Origin: Arthrobacter sp. 260
Lineage (GTDB): Bacteria > Actinomycetota > Actinomycetes > Actinomycetales > Micrococcaceae
Direction: 5' to 3'
NCBI RefSeq assembly: GCF_013116745.1
Contig: NZ_JABFOE010000008.1
Coordinates: 62,001 to 126,000, forward strand
DNA: 64,000 nt
The notes under the pieces were generated by a model, which was not told the DNA's origin, made no database searches, and saw nothing but the letters and a program-made list of their open reading frames with translations. A program made the position numbers and the translations under genes. Shown piece by piece: positions 9,924 to 19,186 of this stretch (within the stretch, counting starts at the first letter, position 1; each line of letters begins with the position of its first letter).

Positions 9924-11687
9924 ATGTCCGACCACCCCTCTCGCCCCACTCCCGACCCCCTACCCGAGGACACTAGCCAGCCTGCTGCGGCACGCACCCG
10001 GCCGACTCCGCGGGTCATGATTGCCGCCGGCTTGGCGACCGTCGTCGTGCTGATCGGCGCCGGGGTGGGCATTACTGCACTCACCGGCAACGACGAACCG
10101 GCTGCGACCCCCAGCATCTCGGCGTCGCCGTCGCCGTCAACGACGACGACGTCCAGCGCACCCGCCGCGACCACCGCGCCTGCGCCCACTACCGAGCCCG
10201 CTCCTGAACCCACAGACCCGCTGCCCGCGGCGCCCACGGCGTTCTACGAACAGGCAGGGCCCCCGGACGGCTCACCGCTGGAGGCCGTGGAACCGATGAC
10301 CATCGCTGTCTCGGCCGAACCAACCGGAACTGAGCTGCCCTCGAACCTGATCGGCCTGTCCCTTGAAGCCACCGACCTCGCCGACCCGCGGATGTCCGGG
10401 GACAACGAGGAGATCGTGAGCAGCCTGACCGGGCTGGGACGGCCGATGCTGCGCTTCGGAGGGAACGCCGTCGACCGGCGGTTCTTCTGGACGTCAACCG
10501 ATGAGCCCATCCCCGGGAACCTCTCCGGCGACGACGCCCACCCGGTGCGGGCCGCTGGCCCGGCTGACCTGGAGCGCGTGAACAGGCTCCTCGAAGCAGC
10601 CGACGCCACGATCAGCCTCACCGTGGACCTGGGCAACTATGATCCCGCACGCGCCGCTGACATGACCCGGTACGCCAGCGAGATCTTCGGGGACCGGCTG
10701 GTGGGCATCACGGTGGGCAATGAACCCAACGGGTACCCCACCAACGGCCTCCGGCCATCCAGCTGGGGGATCTCCGACTACCTGACCGAGCTCTCGGCAT
10801 ACGCGGAAGCTATGTACGCCGTGGCACCGGAGGTTCGGATCGTCGGCCCGGGCACCTACGCCGAAGCCTGGTGGGAGCCGTTCGCGCAGGCCGACCTACC
10901 GCAGGAGAAGATCCTCTCCTTCCACCACTACCCGCTCTCCCAGTGCGACGGCGCTAACGACCCCCTGGGCGAGCCCATCATGGAAAACCTGATGGCCGGG
11001 CCAATTCATGACCGGGCGCAGAACTACCGCGACGCTGCCATGGCTCCGGCCAAAGAGGCGGGACTGGAAACGTGGATCCCCGAGACCGGCATTTCGGCCT
11101 GCCCCGGATCCAACGAGACCACCAAGACGCATGCGTCGGCACTCTGGAGCGTCGACTATGCGCTGAGCGCCGCCGAAATCGGGATTGCCCGGCTGAGCTT
11201 CCACAGCTCGCTGTTGACCTGCGTGGGCGGACCCCCCATGTCCGCCATCTGCTCCGGCGGGCCGTACCTGCAGCCGGATGCGACCTTCAACGAGCGGGCC
11301 AACTACTACGGGCTGTCGATGGTTGCCGAACTGCCACCGGGAGCGTTCCTGCAGAACACCGTCGACGGCGGTGGGCTGGCGTACAGCTACGCGATCGAGC
11401 ACGAGGACGGCAGCATCAGCGTGGTGCTCGTGAACCAGAATGACCCCGAGGTCAGTGCCCAGACCGACGTCACGGTGCAGCTGCCCGCAGGGGCCCGCAC
11501 CAGCGCGATGACCCAGCTCGCGGGGCCGTCCTACGGTGCCGAGGATGCCACGGTCATCGACGGGCAGCCCGCCCCACCGGTGCCCGCGGCCGACCGTCCA
11601 GCCGTTCCCGGTTTCGTTCCGGGAGCAGAGTCGGTGGAGCTTCCGGTGACGGCGGGCACCGTGTCGGTACTTACCTTCACGTTCTAA
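9924..11687 (+). CDS. Membrane-anchored GH79-like glycoside hydrolase
   Basis: 587 residues. A cytoplasmic Pro-rich N-terminus (1-30) is followed by one membrane segment (about 31-54, VMIAAGLATVVVLIGAGVGI), a Ser/Thr/Pro/Ala linker to about 105, then a catalytic (beta/alpha)8 domain. The acid/base Glu is likely in GITVGNEPNGY and the nucleophile Glu in WIPETGIS, the spacing of clan GH-A enzymes and of GH79 beta-glucuronidase/heparanase-like proteins. The end (from about 470) resembles the GH79 C-terminal beta domain. Predicted topology places the enzyme outside the cell, held at the membrane. The start has GGAGAAT directly upstream. Substrate (uronic acid glycan) is an inference. Confidence 0.78.
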   Translation: MSDHPSRPTPDPLPEDTSQPAAARTRPTPRVMIAAGLATVVVLIGAGVGITALTGNDEPAATPSISASPSPSTTTTSSAPAATTAPAPTTEPAPEPTDPLPAAPTAFYEQAGPPDGSPLEAVEPMTIAVSAEPTGTELPSNLIGLSLEATDLADPRMSGDNEEIVSSLTGLGRPMLRFGGNAVDRRFFWTSTDEPIPGNLSGDDAHPVRAAGPADLERVNRLLEAADATISLTVDLGNYDPARAADMTRYASEIFGDRLVGITVGNEPNGYPTNGLRPSSWGISDYLTELSAYAEAMYAVAPEVRIVGPGTYAEAWWEPFAQADLPQEKILSFHHYPLSQCDGANDPLGEPIMENLMAGPIHDRAQNYRDAAMAPAKEAGLETWIPETGISACPGSNETTKTHASALWSVDYALSAAEIGIARLSFHSSLLTCVGGPPMSAICSGGPYLQPDATFNERANYYGLSMVAELPPGAFLQNTVDGGGLAYSYAIEHEDGSISVVLVNQNDPEVSAQTDVTVQLPAGARTSAMTQLAGPSYGAEDATVIDGQPAPPVPAADRPAVPGFVPGAESVELPVTAGTVSVLTFTF

Positions 11688-11706
11688 CCCAGCACCTCTT
11701 AGCCTG

Positions 11707-11755
11707 AACGCAAAGCGGCGCCCCACGATGCATCGTGGGGCGCCGCTTCTGCGTT
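11707..11755. terminator. Bidirectional terminator between GH79 gene and ftsY
   Basis: An 18-bp perfect, almost loopless palindrome, 11713-11748, in which AAGCGGCGCCCCACGATG pairs with CATCGTGGGGCGCCGCTT. It extends past a single bulged C by AACGCA/TGCGTT. It lies between the convergent ends of the GH79-like gene and ftsY. Confidence 0.9.
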
Positions 11756-11763
11756 GGGTTCAG

Positions 11764-12966
11764 CTAGTTGAGGATCGCGTCCACGAAGGACTCGGCCTCG
11801 AACAGTGCCAGGTCGTCGGCGCCCTCGCCGAGACCCACCAGTTTGACCGGCACCCCGAGGCTGCGCTGGATCGCGACGACGATGCCGCCCTTGGCGGTGC
11901 CGTCGAGCTTGGTCAGGACAATGCCTGTCACATTGACCACTTCGGCGAACACCCGGGCCTGGTTGAGGCCGTTCTGCCCGGTGGTGGCATCGAGCACCAG
12001 CAGCACCTCGTCAACGGTGGCCAGTTTCTCGATGACCCGCTTGACCTTGCCGAGTTCGTCCATCAGGCCAACCTTGTTCTGCAGGCGACCTGCGGTGTCG
12101 ATCATGACAACATCCACCTCGCCGTCGATCCCGGCCTTGACTGCCTCGTAGGCAACCGACGCGGGGTCGGCGCCGTCGACGTCGGACCTGACCGTAGGGA
12201 CCCCCACGCGCTGCCCCCAGGTGGCCAGCTGCTCAGCGGCTGCGGCGCGGAAGGTATCAGCTGCGCCGAGCAGGACGTCCTTGTCATCGGCAACCAGCAC
12301 CCGGGCCAGCTTGCCGACGGTGGTGGTCTTTCCGACGCCATTGACGCCGACCACGAGCACCACTGCGGGGCGGTCTGCGTGCCGGTCGGTTGCGAGGGAC
12401 CGATCCATGGTGGGATCGACGAGCTTGATCAGCTCCTCCCGAAGCATGTCCTTGACCTCGGCGGGGCTGCGGCTGCCTGCCACCTTCACCCGGGCGCGGA
12501 GCGCGTCCACCAGTTCCATTGTGGGCTCGGTGCCCAGGTCGGCGAGCAGCAGGGTCTCTTCGATCTCGTCCCAGACGTCCTCATCGATGTTGTCGCGGGA
12601 CAGCAGGGCGAGCAGGCCCTTGCCGAGTGCGTTGTTCGAACGGATCAGCCGGGCACGGAGGCGGGCCAGGCGGCCCTGCACCTCGGCGGGGGTTTCGACC
12701 GGCACCGTTTCGGTGCCGATGGTGGTTTCGTCGAGGTCGCGCAGATCGTCAGGAACAATGACATCGTCGGCTGTGCCGGTCGGCCGTTCCAACGTGTCGG
12801 TGGAGGTTCCCGCGGTGCCGCTGGCAACCCGGTCGTCGTCGTCGCGGGTACTGGTGTAGGTACCCGGCGGTGTTTTCCGTCCCTTCAGCAGCAGCACGGC
12901 AAGTGAGCCGATGACCGCGAGAGAAATGGCTACGTAAATTACTATCTGGAGCGTCGTCTCGTTCAC
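11764..12966 (-). CDS. ftsY: Signal recognition particle receptor FtsY
   Basis: 400 residues. An N-terminal membrane segment ([20 protein letters not shown], about 8-28) and an acidic A domain precede the NG GTPase: P-loop [15 protein letters not shown]2 region [12 protein letters not shown]3 [10 protein letters not shown]4 [10 protein letters not shown], and closing GLGEGADDL. It docks Ffh-ribosome complexes at the membrane. The N-terminal anchor is the usual actinobacterial form. In many actinobacteria ftsY follows smc, with smc the upstream gene; here an MFS gene in the opposite direction has been inserted between them. Confidence 0.97.
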   Translation of the reverse strand: MNETTLQIVIYVAISLAVIGSLAVLLLKGRKTPPGTYTSTRDDDDRVASGTAGTSTDTLERPTGTADDVIVPDDLRDLDETTIGTETVPVETPAEVQGRLARLRARLIRSNNALGKGLLALLSRDNIDEDVWDEIEETLLLADLGTEPTMELVDALRARVKVAGSRSPAEVKDMLREELIKLVDPTMDRSLATDRHADRPAVVLVVGVNGVGKTTTVGKLARVLVADDKDVLLGAADTFRAAAAEQLATWGQRVGVPTVRSDVDGADPASVAYEAVKAGIDGEVDVVMIDTAGRLQNKVGLMDELGKVKRVIEKLATVDEVLLVLDATTGQNGLNQARVFAEVVNVTGIVLTKLDGTAKGGIVVAIQRSLGVPVKLVGLGEGADDLALFEAESFVDAILN

Positions 12967-13030
12967 AGACCTAGCTTCTCATACGCGTCTGGCGCTGCCC
13001 GGGCGGAACTGGTGAAAGACTGAACGCATC

Positions 13031-14296
13031 ATGTTCAGCCTCAGACGCTCACCAGCCACCGGTACGCCCGCTGTCGACCCCCCCGAACGCATCAAAATCC
13101 CGCAGGAAATCTGGGTTCTGATTGCGGCGGCTTTCGTCATCGCCATCGGTTTTGGATTGGTGGCCCCGGTCCTGCCACAGTTCGCGCAGAGTTTCGACCT
13201 GCCGCCCATCGTGGCACGCCTCGATCTCGGCGTCACAGCGTCGGCAATCATCGTGAGCGCCTTCGCGTTCACCCGGCTGGTCTTTGCACCGGCGGGCGGC
13301 AAGCTCGTTGAACGGCTCGGCGAGCGGCCGGTCTACGTGTCCGGTCTGCTGATCGTGGCCCTCTCGACGGGTGCCTGTGCCTTTGCGGCCGACTACTGGC
13401 AGCTGTTGATCTTCCGCGGGCTGGGAGGCATCGGTTCCACCATGTTCACCGTTTCCGCGATGGGCCTGATCGTTCGCTTGGCACCACCCGGTCTGCGTGG
13501 CCGGGTGTCCGGTACGTATGCCTCGGCGTTTCTGCTTGGCAGCATCTTCGGCCCGCTGATCGGCGGGCTGCTCGTGGTGTTCGGCCTGCGGGTCCCGTTC
13601 CTCGTCTATGCGGGTGCGCTCATCATCGCGGCGGCAGTGGTGTTCATCAAACTGCGCGACTCGGCCCTCCGCGACAAGGCGGCCAACGCCGCTCCGCTGC
13701 CGGTACTGACGGTTCGCGAAGCCCTCGGCGATTCTGCCTATCGGGCTGCCCTCGCGTCGGGATTCGCCAATGGCTGGTCCTCGTTCGGTGTGCGGATGGC
13801 GCTGGTTCCACTGTTTGTGGTGGCCGTCCTTGGGGAGGGCCCGGAAATGGCCGGCGTTGCGCTCACCTTCTTTGCCGCAGGTACCGCGCTGGCGCTGACC
13901 TTCTCCGGTCGGCTAGCCGACCAATGGGGCCGGAAGCCCATGGTCCTGACCGGATTGGTGGTGAATGGTCTGGCCATGGCGACTCTGGGATTCACCACCG
14001 ACCTGGTGATGTTCCTTGCCGTCTCTGTCGTTGCCGGGCTGGGCGCCGGGCTGCTCAACCCCGCCCAACAGGCAGTGATCGCCGATGTGATTGGGAACCA
14101 GCGCAGCGGCGGGAAGGTGCTTGCTGCCTTCCAGATGAGTGCCGACACCGGCGCGATCATCGGCCCGATTATTGCCGGGCTCCTGGTGGACGCGCTGTCC
14201 TTCGGGTGGGCGTTCGCTCTGACCGGTGCCATAGCCTTCGCGGCGTTCCTGGTGTGGCTGGGTGCCCGCGAAACACTTCCCGAACGAACCGCCTAG
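13031..14296 (+). CDS. MFS drug-efflux-type transporter
   Basis: 421 residues with 12 predicted membrane helices. The motif between helices 2 and 3 reads GGKLVERLGERPVYVSG (the GxLaDrxGrkxxl motif A of the major facilitator superfamily), and a second copy in the C-terminal half reads SGRLADQWGRKPMVLTG. The helix-5 segment GSIFGPLIGGLL resembles motif C of drug:H+ antiporters. Substrate unknown. The ribosome site is weak. Its stop codon and the smc stop codon share the palindrome CTAG. Confidence 0.88.
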   Translation: MFSLRRSPATGTPAVDPPERIKIPQEIWVLIAAAFVIAIGFGLVAPVLPQFAQSFDLPPIVARLDLGVTASAIIVSAFAFTRLVFAPAGGKLVERLGERPVYVSGLLIVALSTGACAFAADYWQLLIFRGLGGIGSTMFTVSAMGLIVRLAPPGLRGRVSGTYASAFLLGSIFGPLIGGLLVVFGLRVPFLVYAGALIIAAAVVFIKLRDSALRDKAANAAPLPVLTVREALGDSAYRAALASGFANGWSSFGVRMALVPLFVVAVLGEGPEMAGVALTFFAAGTALALTFSGRLADQWGRKPMVLTGLVVNGLAMATLGFTTDLVMFLAVSVVAGLGAGLLNPAQQAVIADVIGNQRSGGKVLAAFQMSADTGAIIGPIIAGLLVDALSFGWAFALTGAIAFAAFLVWLGARETLPERTA

Positions 14297-17200
14297 GCTT
14301 CCACCAGCCGCTGGCTGATGACTGTGGAAACGCCGTCGCCCCGCATCGTCACGCCGTACAGCGCGTCCGCCACCTCCATGGTCCGTTTCTGGTGAGTGAT
14401 GATGATGAGCTGACTGGATTCGCGAAGCTCCTCGAACAGGGTGATCAACCGGCCGAGGTTGGTGTCGTCGAGCGCAGCCTCCACCTCGTCCATCACATAG
14501 AACGGCGATGGCCGCGCCTTGAAAATCGCCACCAGCAGCGCGACGGCGGTCAGCGAGCGCTCTCCCCCAGAGAGCAGGGAGAGCCGCTTGATCCGTTTAC
14601 CGGCGGGCCGGGCCTCCACCTCAATGCCGGTGGTGAGCATGTTCTCCGGGTCGGTGAGGACCAGCCGTCCCTCCCCACCGGGGAACAGCCGGCCAAACAC
14701 CCGTTCAAACTGAACCGCTGTGTCCCGGTAGGCCGCGGTGAACACCTGCTCCACCCGCTCATCCACTTCCCTGATGATGTCCAGCAGGTCTTTCCGGGTC
14801 GCCTTGAGGTCTTCGAGCTGGGTGCTCAGGAACTGATGGCGTTCCTCCAGTGCGGCGAACTCCTCCAAGGCCAGCGGGTTGACCTTGCCCAGTGACGCGA
14901 GGTCCTTCTCGGCGCGCTTGAGCCGTTTCTCCTGCTCCTCGCGGACAAACGGCACCCCGGCGGGCACCGGATTGCCGTCGTTGTCCACTGGGGCACGAAG
15001 CTCCGCCCACTTATCAGCGGCGGCGGCAGGTATGGGTACCGGGATGTCCGGGCCGTACTCGGCGACGAGGTGATCGGCGGTCAGCCCCAACTCGTCGATT
15101 GACCGGTTCTCCAGCGTCTCGATGCGGGCCTGCTGCTGGGCGCGAGCCAACTCGTCGCGGTGTACCGAGTCGGTCAGTTCCGCCAATTCGGCTACCAGCC
15201 GGTCATTGCCGGTCCTGACCCCGCCGAGTTCGGCATCCCACTGGGCGCGCAACTCCTCGGCGGCGTCGCGGTGGCGTGCCGCCTGATCCACCGAGACGTC
15301 GAGGTAGGCCAGCGCGCTGCGGGCCGCCTGCCCGACGGCGGCCGCCCGACGGGCCTGAACCCGGCGGATCCGTGCCCGCTCCGCAGCCTGCACCCGCGCC
15401 TGCCGTTCGGCGATTGCCGCCCGCTCCAGTGACGCCGCCCGGTTGGCGATGGCACGGAGCTGCTCCTCCGCGCTCCGCAGCGACAGCCGGGCGTCCATTT
15501 CGGCCTGCCGTGCCTGTGCGGCACCGAGCGCGAGCAGGTCCCGGTGCTCGGTCGACGGCTCGGTCTCGGCAGGGAGGTCCTGGGCGGCCGCGAGCCGCTG
15601 GGTGACCTCGCGCAACCGGTCCTGTTCGGCGGCGAGGTTGGCGGCGGCGGCGTCAGCCAGTCGGGTCAACCGTTCAGTCTCCCCTGCCGCGGAGCGCACC
15701 ACGGAGCCCAGCTGGCCCAGCTTCTCGGCGACAGCCGCCAGTCGTGCATCCGATTCGTGGAGCTGCTCCAGCGCCGCGTCGGCAGCCGCCTGTGCGTCCT
15801 GGAGCCGCGACGAGGCCCCAGCCATTTCGAACCGTGCCCGCTCCATCCGGTTGGCGGCCGCTTCCAGCCGTCCGGTGGTCTCGTCAACTGCCGCCTGAAT
15901 TTCCAGTACTCCCGGCTCCGCGGCCGAGCCGCCCCGGACGGAGGCCACGGTGACGACATGCCCGTCACGGGTCACAGCGGTCAGGTGGGGGCGCGACTCC
16001 ACCAGGTCGAATGCCTCACCAAGGAGGTCGACAACAACGCTCTGGGCCAGCAGTGTCCTGACGACGTCGGCCACCCGTGCGTCGCACCGCACCAGGTCAC
16101 CCGCCCACGCAGCACCCGGAGGAAGTCCCTCAGCAGGAACTCGGGTGGTTTCGACTTTCGATCCATCGGAACTCCCCACCGTCGCAGACACTCCGCTAGC
16201 ATCAGTCCCTCCGGCGATGAGCAGCGCAACTTGCCCGGCGTCGTCGTCGATCACCCGCCGCAACACGAGGTCGGCTGACTGCAAATCGTGGACAGCGACC
16301 GCTTCCGCTGCGGGGCCGAGCGCCGCTGCAATGGCTGTCTCATACCCCTGCCGAACGGTAATCAGCTCCGTAACGGCAGCGAGTACGCCGTCCAGGCCTG
16401 CGTCGAGCACCGCCTGGCTGCCGTCGCGGCGTTGCAGCCCGGTCTGCAGGGCCTCCCGGCGGGCCTGGAGCGATTCACGCTCGCGGTCTGCCGCGCGTTC
16501 CTGCTCCGTCAGGTCCTCCAGCTCGCCCTGGACGGCCGCCAGGGCGGCGCTGGCCGTCTCATAGGATTCGTCGAGGTTCTCCTCGCCCTCCTCGGCGCCA
16601 GCCACCTGGACCTCCAGAGCGGCAAACTCCTGCTGGGCTGCTGCGCGGCGCACGTCGACGTCGGCCACCGAGGCCCGGAGCCTGCCCAGCTCCGCTTCCG
16701 CCGATTCCACCCGCGACCTGACCGCCCCCACCTGACCGGTGAGCTTGGCCAGGCCCTCACGCCGGTCGGCCGCTGCCCGGAGCAGCCCGGTGAGGCGTTT
16801 GTCCTCCAGCGCTGCCGCCTCCTCGGCGTCGCCGCGCAACTCAACCGCCGTCTCAAGGGCTTCCCGCCGATCCTCAACCTCCGTGCGCAGCGTAGCTTCT
16901 TCGGCGCGTACCCGGGCTGCCTGCTGATCCAGCTCGTCAGGGGTCCTGCCGCCGGTCCGTGAGGCGTCGTCCTCGGCGCCGCTGCCCAACAGCCGGGTGC
17001 GTTCGTCGGCGAGGCTCCCCAGCGACCTGAACCGTTCCCGGGTACTGGCTAGCTGGTACCAGGTGTCCCTGGCGGTGTTCAGCCGCGGCGTCGCCTCGGC
17101 GGCGAGCCGCTCAAGATCCGCCTGCCGGGAACGGCCGGCGGCCAGGAGTTTCTCGACGTCGGCACGGCGTTCCTTGAGCGCTGTCTCGTCAGCCACCTCC

Positions 17201-17928
17201 TGCTCGAACGAGCTCATCAGCTGGACCAGGTCGTCGGCCATGAGCCGGGCGCGGGCATCCCGGACGTCGAACTGGACGGTCTTGGCACGGCGGGCGACGT
17301 CGGCCTGTTTCCCCAGGGGAGTGAGCTGGCGGCGGATTTCACCGGTGAGGTCGGTCAGCCGGGTCAGGTTAGCCTGCATGGCCTCCAGCTTGCGCACCGT
17401 CTTTTCACGGCGCCGCCGGTGTTTCAGGATGCCGGCCGCTTCCTCGATGAAGCCGCGGCGGTCCTCCGGGGTGGCGTGCAACACCTTGTCCAGTTGCCCC
17501 TGACCCACGATCACATGCATTTCCCGGCCCAGCCCGGAATCCGAGAGCAGTTCCTGGATGTCGAGGAGCCGGCAGGTGCTGCCGTTGATCGCGTACTCGG
17601 ACCCACCGGTCCGGAACAGGGTGCGGGAGATGGTGACTTCGGCGTATTCGATGGGTAGGGCGCCGTCGGCGTTGTCGATGGTCAGGGAGACCTGGGCCCT
17701 GCCGAGCGGCGGGCGGCCGGATGTCCCGGCGAAGATGACGTCCTCCATCTTGCCGCCGCGAAGGGTCTTGGCCCCCTGCTCACCCATCACCCAGGCGAGG
17801 GCATCGACCACGTTGGATTTCCCCGAGCCGTTGGGACCCACCACTGCCGTCACGCCCGGCTCGAAGTCGAACGTCGTCGCGGAGGCGAAGGACTTGAAGC
17901 CGCGCACGGTTAGACTTTTCAGATGCAC
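14293..17928 (-). CDS. smc: Chromosome segregation protein SMC
   Basis: 1211 residues, full-length bacterial SMC. N-terminal ATPase half has Walker A GPNGSGKSNVVDAL (about 32-45); two long coiled coils (about 165-500 and 660-1010) flank a hinge domain whose Gly-rich contacts are visible around TVRQGYETAIAAALGPAAEAVAV; the C-terminal half has the signature LSLLSGGERSLTAVAL and Walker B FYVMDEVEAALDDTN. SMC dimers with ScpAB condense and segregate chromosomes. The coiled coil is very rich in Ala and Arg, as in other high-GC species. Confidence 0.98.
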   Translation of the reverse strand: MHLKSLTVRGFKSFASATTFDFEPGVTAVVGPNGSGKSNVVDALAWVMGEQGAKTLRGGKMEDVIFAGTSGRPPLGRAQVSLTIDNADGALPIEYAEVTISRTLFRTGGSEYAINGSTCRLLDIQELLSDSGLGREMHVIVGQGQLDKVLHATPEDRRGFIEEAAGILKHRRRREKTVRKLEAMQANLTRLTDLTGEIRRQLTPLGKQADVARRAKTVQFDVRDARARLMADDLVQLMSSFEQEVADETALKERRADVEKLLAAGRSRQADLERLAAEATPRLNTARDTWYQLASTRERFRSLGSLADERTRLLGSGAEDDASRTGGRTPDELDQQAARVRAEEATLRTEVEDRREALETAVELRGDAEEAAALEDKRLTGLLRAAADRREGLAKLTGQVGAVRSRVESAEAELGRLRASVADVDVRRAAAQQEFAALEVQVAGAEEGEENLDESYETASAALAAVQGELEDLTEQERAADRERESLQARREALQTGLQRRDGSQAVLDAGLDGVLAAVTELITVRQGYETAIAAALGPAAEAVAVHDLQSADLVLRRVIDDDAGQVALLIAGGTDASGVSATVGSSDGSKVETTRVPAEGLPPGAAWAGDLVRCDARVADVVRTLLAQSVVVDLLGEAFDLVESRPHLTAVTRDGHVVTVASVRGGSAAEPGVLEIQAAVDETTGRLEAAANRMERARFEMAGASSRLQDAQAAADAALEQLHESDARLAAVAEKLGQLGSVVRSAAGETERLTRLADAAAANLAAEQDRLREVTQRLAAAQDLPAETEPSTEHRDLLALGAAQARQAEMDARLSLRSAEEQLRAIANRAASLERAAIAERQARVQAAERARIRRVQARRAAAVGQAARSALAYLDVSVDQAARHRDAAEELRAQWDAELGGVRTGNDRLVAELAELTDSVHRDELARAQQQARIETLENRSIDELGLTADHLVAEYGPDIPVPIPAAAADKWAELRAPVDNDGNPVPAGVPFVREEQEKRLKRAEKDLASLGKVNPLALEEFAALEERHQFLSTQLEDLKATRKDLLDIIREVDERVEQVFTAAYRDTAVQFERVFGRLFPGGEGRLVLTDPENMLTTGIEVEARPAGKRIKRLSLLSGGERSLTAVALLVAIFKARPSPFYVMDEVEAALDDTNLGRLITLFEELRESSQLIIITHQKRTMEVADALYGVTMRGDGVSTVISQRLVEA

Positions 17929-18068
17929 AGTTCTCAGGGTCTCCAGAAGATGTCGGTTTCCCCCAATCTACTGCGTTCGGGACCTGTACAGCAGCATTGT
18001 GCTGGTTCACGGACCGCGTAATTCACGTTCGATGCGGTCCTTGGAAAGCTACACCAAGTAGGCTTTAT

Positions 18069-18088
18069 AACGAATCGTTAGATTCGTT
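18069..18088. promoter_or_regulatory. TetR-like operator upstream of the ole operon
   Basis: AACGAATC-GTTA-GATTCGTT is an inverted repeat with 8-bp perfect arms and a 4-bp spacer, the layout of a TetR-family binding site. It is 76 bases before the oleA start and overlaps the likely promoter region. The smc-oleA gap (17929-18163) also holds a 7-bp stem GGACCGC/GCGGTCC at 18011-18040. Confidence 0.5.
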
Positions 18089-18163
18089 TGTGCGTCCGAG
18101 TGCCCTCAGGGCCATCCAGCGCAGGTTATCGAGGCGCACTGAACAGTCGACAAGGCAGGAAAT

Positions 18164-19186
18164 TTGACCGGCAATTTCAACTTCCGACACCACAACACCG
18201 CGCTTCTGGGCGTCGAAAGTGTTGAGGCTCCGGTCATCGTCACCTCCAACGAATTCGACCGTGTACTGGCTCCGGCGCTTAAGCGCCTCCGACTCTCCTC
18301 CGGGCTGCTTCAACGAGTGGCGGGGATCACCGAACGCCGCTGGTGGGCACCCGGCACCCGGTTCGACGACGCCGCCATCGAGGCGGGAGCGAAAGCGCTG
18401 GCGTCCTCGGGCATCGAGGCGTCGCAGATCGGCCTCCTGATCAACACCTCGGTCACCCGGACCAACCTGGAACCTTCGGTTGCAGTGAAGATCCACAACG
18501 GGCTCGGCCTGCCCTCCTCGGCAATGAACTTTGACGTCGCCAACGCGTGCCTCGGGTTCGTCAACGGGATCACCCTGGCCGCGAACATGATCGAGGCCGG
18601 ACAGATCCAGTACGCGATGGTGGTCAACGGTGAAGACTCCCAGGCCACCCAGGAAGCCACCCTGAGGCGACTGAACTCGCCGGAGGCCACGCGGGCCAGC
18701 TTCCTCCAGGAATTTGCCACCCTCACCCTCGGGTCCGGCGCGGCAGCCGCAGTGCTCGGCCCTGCTGATGCCCACCCCGGCGCCCACCGCGTCCTGGGCG
18801 GCGTGGCACGGGCCGGAACCGAGCATCATGAACTGTGTGTCGGCGGGATCGACGGCATGTACACGGATGCGCAGGGACTGCTGGACGGCGGCCTCGAACT
18901 GGTGGTTGATGCGTGGAATGAAGCCCAGGAGGAGTGGAACTGGACCAAAATGGACCGGTACATCACCCACCAGGTGAGCAGCACCCACACCAACGCGATC
19001 GTCGAGGCAATTGACCTTGATCCGTCCCGGGTGCCCATGACCTTCCAGAAGTGGGGCAACGTGGGCCCGGCGTCACTGCCCATGACCCTGGCCGCTGAAG
19101 CCCAGACGCTGACCTCCGGTGACCGGGTGCTCTGCATGGGCGTCGGATCCGGGTTGAACACCGCGATGCTGGAGATTGCGTGGTAG
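18164..19186 (+). CDS. oleA: OleA, acyl-CoA condensing thiolase-fold enzyme
   Basis: 340 residues of the FabH/thiolase superfamily. OleA joins two acyl-CoAs head to head to a beta-ketoacid in long-chain olefin synthesis. The nucleophile is Cys129 (NFDVANACLGF), with His in YITHQVSSTH and Asn in QKWGNVGPASLP completing the triad; a glutamate in the N-terminal half is expected to contribute across the dimer. The start is a TTG at 18164 with AGGAAA just ahead. It overlaps oleBC by 7 bases. The order oleA-oleBC-oleD identifies it as OleA and not FabH. Confidence 0.93.
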   Translation: MTGNFNFRHHNTALLGVESVEAPVIVTSNEFDRVLAPALKRLRLSSGLLQRVAGITERRWWAPGTRFDDAAIEAGAKALASSGIEASQIGLLINTSVTRTNLEPSVAVKIHNGLGLPSSAMNFDVANACLGFVNGITLAANMIEAGQIQYAMVVNGEDSQATQEATLRRLNSPEATRASFLQEFATLTLGSGAAAAVLGPADAHPGAHRVLGGVARAGTEHHELCVGGIDGMYTDAQGLLDGGLELVVDAWNEAQEEWNWTKMDRYITHQVSSTHTNAIVEAIDLDPSRVPMTFQKWGNVGPASLPMTLAAEAQTLTSGDRVLCMGVGSGLNTAMLEIAW

